From the NCBI GenBank assembly GCA_038380795.1, contig CM076270.1:9547001-9611000 (forward strand): a stretch of 64,000 nt of DNA, read 5' to 3'. The notes below the pieces were generated by a model that was not told the DNA's origin, made no database searches, and worked only from the letters and a program-made list of their open reading frames with translations. The DNA is from Pyrocephalus nanus (taxonomy: Eukaryota > Chordata > Aves > Passeriformes > Tyrannidae). The stretch's first letter is position 1. Every line of letters starts with the position of its first letter. Positions 60,383-64,000 of the stretch are shown here, piece after piece. Both the position numbers and the translations under genes were made by a program.

Positions 60383-62034
60383 GTGAGTCCATGCTGGGGA
60401 TGGCAGAGCCAGGGAGTATCTCCCAAGGCTGTGTTGTGAGGGTGCTGGTGGGAAACTGAGGTGTGGACAGTCCAAAGCACTGAGGCTGGCTCATTCTGGA
60501 GGAAGGCTTTGGCTCTGGCTTGGGGGGTGTCAGCGCAAAGGCAGATCTGGTGGTTCCAGTCCAGCACGAGGATTTCTCGTGACAGTTCCCTCCCAGCCAT
60601 GAGACCTCCCCTCCTCAAGGAACGTGCTGGGTGAGAAAGGGAAAGAAGGTGGGTTGGGATGGGAAAACCTGCTCCCCTTCCCCCAGCCCAGACCTCACAT
60701 GCTGGTGGCAATGATGGCATTTCCCAGAGGGGGGGATCATTTCCATCTAGCCCCACAACCTTTGTGACTGTGCCGAGGCAATGCCCCAAATCTGAACTGG
60801 AGCAATCCTCTGTCCCCCTGCTCTGTGCTCTTGATCCCCTCCCCAGCACAGTCCCCACAGCTTCTGGCCCCCTTACCAGCAGTGGGAGCTGGCTGCTCAT
60901 GGGTAGCTGTCTCTCCCCAGCATGCTGACCTCTGTGTGCTCCCAGTCCCGTGATGGCACAGCAATGGCAGGTTGCCCAGCCCAGTCCAACAACAGGGCCA
61001 GAGCTGCTTCCCCACCACGTCCCAGACAAGTGGTAACTCTGCTTCCCCTGGCACCAGGGCTGGGAGGGGGAAAGTGGGACCTGTCCCTGCATGCCACAGA
61101 GGTGCATCGTGGCAGGGGTCTGGCAGAGCAGGGGAACCCAGGACTACCTATACATCACCCTCTTTGCTTTCCATCAGCAGAGCTGGGTTATAAAAAAATC
61201 CCCCAAACCAGAGTACAAGGAAAGGTTGCAAATAGCTCTTGCTCCTTGGACTTTGCTGGTGAAGGTGGCAGGTTCCTGGGGGCTGGATGCTGATAGGGGA
61301 GTCACCCAGCTGTGCTGCACGGCCCCAGGGCTGTGGCAGAGCTGCTGTTTGCCAATGAGGAATGGAGATGTCTGGCACAGGAACATCTGGAGCAGCCCTG
61401 GCAAGAGATGGTGGGAGGGAGATCCTGTCCAGACCTCCCAGCCCCTCCATGACAAGTCCAAAAGGCACTGGAGGGACCTTTCTACTCTCTCTCTTCCTCT
61501 CTCTCTTGAATTTGCAGTTGTTCTTTGCTGTGGCCAAAGCTGGGAAGTGCTTGGCCATGGACTGGAGGTCTCTGGGGTGGTTGGTGAACCCCTATCCCCC
61601 CAGTAACACTGGCTCCTCATTTCCCCACAGTTGTGCTGGTGGTGGTGTTCGGGATCTGCTGGGCTCCCTTCCACACCGACCGCCTCGTCTGGAGTTTTGT
61701 CTCCACCTGGACCAGCAGCATGCTCCACATGTTCCAGTACGTCCACATCATCTCAGGCGTCTTCTTCTACCTGAGCTCGGCTGCCAACCCCATCCTCTAC
61801 AACCTGATGTCCACCCGCTTCCGGGAGATGTTCAAGGAGGTGATGTGCCGCCCCGGCCACCGCTCGCCGTGGTCACGGAAATACTCGCCCAGCGTCACCC
61901 GCACCACCACCCGCAGCACCGAGTGCGAGCCTGTGCCCGGCACCAGCGGGCTGCCCCTCTCTGACGCAGAGGAGTACGAGCTGGAGGACATGGAGAAGGG
62001 CCAGGCCACCACCCATACAGTGTCCCTCTGCTGA
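59488..62034 (+). CDS. NMUR1: Neuromedin U receptor 1, spliced CDS join(59488..60382,61631..62034), 432 aa
   Basis: This is a plasma-membrane class A GPCR for neuromedin U/neuromedin S, a family that couples mainly through Gq. The joined exons give 1299 nt (432 residues plus stop), close to the ~426 residues of human NMUR1. N-glycosylation sequons are visible at N6, N30 and N44. The seven helices lie at roughly 62-87, 99-121, 137-159, 183-200, 229-257, 296-317 and 335-356. Hallmarks seen are N81 (TM1), D109 in LAVSD (TM2), C137 paired with C222 (TM3-ECL2), ERY 161-163, CWAP 308-311 (TM6) and NPILY 351-355 (TM7). C371 is a possible palmitoylation site. ICL3 is basic (287-292). NMUR1 is favoured over NMUR2 by the N-terminal NLTxExLRxKYLGP pattern, [11 protein letters not shown] in TM3 and PNTSLHG in ECL2. 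The ATG at 59488 is chosen because a splice acceptor ends at 59485; an in-frame upstream ATG at 59353 would lie in the intron. The intron position before TM6 matches the GHSR/motilin/neuromedin receptor group. No frameshift or missing key residue is seen. Confidence 0.96.
60383..61630 (+). other. NMUR1: NMUR1 coding intron (phase 1, 1248 bp)
   Basis: The intron opens with the consensus donor GTGAGT and closes with TTTCCCCACAG at 61630. It interrupts codon 299 just before TM6, the conserved site of the single coding intron in the GHSR/motilin/neuromedin receptor group (family knowledge). No mobile element or conserved coding segment is recognised inside it. Read-through from the upstream exon meets an in-frame TGA at 60457-60459. 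I saw no AATAAA or ATTAAA in the intron. Confidence 0.92.
61631..62034 (+). other. NMUR1: NMUR1 last coding exon (TM6, TM7, C-tail)
   Basis: The exon encodes residues 299 (completed codon) to 432. It contains TM6 with CWAPFH, ECL3, TM7 with NPILYNLMS, and a cytoplasmic tail of about 75 residues. The tail has a Ser/Thr-rich stretch (TRTTTRST, about 388-395) that could take GRK phosphorylation, followed by an acidic run ([10 protein letters not shown]). The TGA is at 62032-62034. The tail is the least conserved part of the family, so its exact function is not inferred. Confidence 0.93.
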
Positions 62035-62349
62035 AGAGTGGGAAGGCACGGAAGGACTGGGACCAGTTTTCCTCACCACCAGCATCCATCTGACTGTGAC
62101 ACTCATCCTGTGGTGGGGAGCGGGGCAGGAGTAATGGAGGGGTCCCTGACTCTCTGGGCTCATCCCACTGGGATGCAAAGGCTGGTTGTATCGGCAGCAC
62201 TGCTCCAGGAGCATGGTGGCAATGGCCATGCTGTGCCCTGGATGCACTGCACCCACTGTGCTCAGCACTAGAGCTGGCCAAGGCATCCCTTGTGGTGTGG
62301 GGACAGTTGACTTCTATGTCAGGGATATGCAGGCAATCCCCAAAAACAT

Positions 62350-62393
62350 CCCAGCCCTCCCAGCCCTCCCAGCCCTCCCAGCCCTCCCAGCCC
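62350..62393 (+). repeat. CCCAGCCCT tandem repeat in the NMUR1 3' UTR
   Basis: Four perfect 9-bp units CCCAGCCCT (62350-62385) are followed by a partial CCCAGCCC. On the complementary strand this gives ten closely spaced GGG runs, far more than the four needed for a G-quadruplex. In the sense RNA it is a C-rich tract of the kind bound by poly(C)-binding proteins (known preference; binding here is inferred). Confidence 0.92.
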
Positions 62394-62983
62394 AGTGGGG
62401 TGAACATGCAGGGACTGGTATTGGGCGTGTCAGGCACCCCGGGCTGTTTTGGGACACAGGGCTGGATGGGTGCCCTGAGAGGTGCTCGTACCTGGGGTGA
62501 GACCCATGGAGGTGGCAGAGGTTTGCATGCGATGGAGTGGGGAAAAAACAGTCTGTGGGTACCTTCTCCCTCGAGACATCCTCAGGGCTCTCTGGCACCA
62601 ATGTGACCCTGGTTTTGTGGCACATCCCTTCAATGGGGCCAGATGGTGTCCAGCTGCAGGGTAATGGTACAGCTCCTTCCTCCCAGCCTTCCTCCCACCC
62701 TGCATTCCTTGCCCTTTGAGGGCAAGGGAAGGAGTATGTCTGCTCTCTCCAAAGCTGGAGTCTGCAGGGAAAAAAAACAGGACAAAGGGAGCCCCAGACT
62801 GCCTGTAGTGCCAAGGCACAGCTCCATGCCTGTCCTTGTGCCCCACAGATATGCTCCCCTCTTCCATCTCTGATCATGGGTGCCACCCTCTTCTTCCTCT
62901 GCCCACCGTGGCCCCCTGAACCCCTGGGGAATGTGGGGATCCCTTCTCCATTCCTGCTGTGCATGGGTTGAGCCTCACTGAGA

Positions 62984-62989
62984 ATTAAA
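62984..62989 (+). terminator. NMUR1: Putative NMUR1 polyadenylation signal ATTAAA
   Basis: ATTAAA is the second most common vertebrate poly(A) hexamer. It is followed within about 25 nt by a GT-rich stretch (TTTGTGACCCGGTTGTGTCC, 63006-63025), the usual CstF-type downstream element. It is the first AATAAA or ATTAAA after the NMUR1 stop. Confidence 0.6.
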
Positions 62990-63005
62990 AAGAGTCATTG
63001 GCTTG

Positions 63006-64000
63006 ATTTGTGACCCGGTTGTGTCCCCCAAGACCCAGAGCTGCTCCCAGCATGGGACGGAACTTGGGCCATGCTCCTGGAGAGGGCCATGTGCCAGGGT
63101 GGTTGGCACCAGGGTAATGGGCACCAGGGTGTTTCACCAAATCTCCCTGAGGGCTCGGCTGCCTCTGTGGGGCTGCGGATCCAGGCACATTCAGGGCATG
63201 GCAGGGAGGGCATAATTGGGATGCACACACCCATCCTGGTCTCCAGGATGCTCAGGCTGAGCTGGGTCTGGAGCCTTTGCAGAGGGACAGCTGCCTCTGG
63301 AGCGGTGGCCATCAGTCTGTCCCCAGACACACGGCTCATAAAATGTCACGAAAAGGCCAGGGAGCGTGGGCTGGCTGGTCATGCTCTCCCAGGCTGGAAG
63401 GACCCATCGATTTCCTGTCTGAGATCAATGCTGCTGACTTCCCGGTGTACACCAGGTCCTCCCTCAGGATGAAATACTGAGGATCTGAAACAGCAGCTGA
63501 GGGACTGCCCAAGCAGCTTGAGCTCTGGCTTTGCACTGTTTTACCAGCCCAAATTCCCCTTGGTCAGCTGTGGAGGCTCCCTTGGCTCAGCATCCCATGG
63601 CTTTGCCTCTGGGCAGTGTGGACCCTGAGGGGACCTGAGCAGAAATGCTGCAGGAGCAAGCCCCAGGCAGAGCCCTGGCAGCTGCTGCTCTGCTTCCAGC
63701 CCCTTCTGAGCACATCACACGGGGCTGTGGCCAGGCCAGTGAAGAAGAACGGGCAGGATTTCGAGCTTGCAAACTCCCTCCTGCCCCCACTCACTCAGTC
63801 CCTGGCTCAGGGGCAGTGCAGATGGCTCTCCTCTGCTTCCCATCCCCACAGCAGGATCTGCCATGGGCAGATCCTTCCTCAGCCCTTGCAGGTCCTGTTG
63901 GGTGCTGCTGAATGAAGGTGGGCTTTGGGCTGCAGTAACTCTGCACATCAGTGCACTTCAGTCCTGCTGACTGCTCAAAGCCTCTCTCTGGAGGATGTCA
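63006..64000. other. Downstream flank of NMUR1, no gene supported
   Basis: Noncoding sequence after the predicted poly(A) site. A short open segment at 63392-63480 after a CAG acceptor-like site ends in TGA, but has no recognised homologue. No RNA gene or mobile element was seen up to the window edge. Confidence 0.4.

Larger units (their letters stand above)
62035..63005 (+). other. NMUR1: NMUR1 3' untranslated region (predicted)
   Basis: The region runs from the stop codon to just beyond the first canonical poly(A) hexamer variant downstream. It holds a CCCAGCCCT repeat at 62350-62393 and no recognisable coding exon. Its end is inferred from the ATTAAA at 62984 plus about 15-20 nt; transcript ends could differ. 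Confidence 0.6.

Noticed and set aside
59380..61107. 575-codon open frame on the minus strand across NMUR1
   Set aside because: It is antisense to the conserved receptor exon, spans the intron boundary and has no domain. It arises from GC-rich third positions on the coding strand.
1..64000. CR1 retrotransposons, the usual bird LINE
   Set aside because: I looked for the ATTCTATGATTCTATGA 3' end and the GGTTGGACTAGATGATCT region and found none. Heavily truncated copies could be missed by eye.
1..64000. tRNA or snoRNA genes
   Set aside because: No GGTTCGAATCC-type B box with a matching cloverleaf and no convincing C/D box pair was found by reading.

Overview
This is vertebrate nuclear DNA, most likely from a bird. 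It is GC-rich and has CpG islands. I found no L1 or Alu-type mammalian repeats and no operons. The only mobile-element traces I can support are short, decayed MIR-type (CORE-SINE) fragments. The one gene I can identify with confidence is a spliced class A GPCR, neuromedin U receptor 1 (NMUR1), on the + strand at the right end. Calling the host a bird rests on overall character (compact, repeat-poor, GC-rich, long CA tract) and is an inference. The amniote assignment is firmer.

Layout. 1-8.25 kb: gene-free sequence with one clear MIR relic and an AT-rich patch. 8.25-11.83 kb: a markedly AT-richer block that I cannot assign to a known repeat; it carries a strong hairpin. 11.83-22.99 kb: GC-rich intergenic sequence with one degenerate tandem repeat. 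23.04-24.12 kb: CpG island with a TATA-like box, an internal minisatellite, a splice-donor-like site and an AATAAA. 24.1-32.4 kb: no gene seen; it contains a ~640 bp CA microsatellite with higher-order structure. 32.46-35.11 kb: a CpG island bracketed by two alternating purine/pyrimidine (CA/TG) tracts. 35.1-38.9 kb: MIR relics and a cluster of transcription-factor-like sites. 38.97-40.05 kb: CpG island with an internal GC-rich minisatellite. 44.8-45.42 kb: CpG island with a perfect CRE and X-box-like motifs. 45.4-57.65 kb: gene-poor. 57.69-63.0 kb: the NMUR1 transcription unit.

NMUR1 reads as a likely noncoding first exon in the 57.7-58.7 kb CpG island (donor after 58119), a coding exon 59486-60382 that opens two bases before the ATG, a 1248-bp phase 1 intron, and a terminal coding exon from 61631 with the stop at 62032-62034. 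A 3' UTR of just under 1 kb ends at an ATTAAA signal at 62984. The joined CDS encodes 432 residues with all class A hallmarks.

Four CpG islands have no assigned gene. Each is promoter-like, and transcript data would be needed to say whether it drives an unrecognised gene or a noncoding RNA. Apart from the NMUR1 exons, none of the longer open frames shows a recognisable domain, and most lie in repeats or CpG-rich DNA where long open frames arise by chance.
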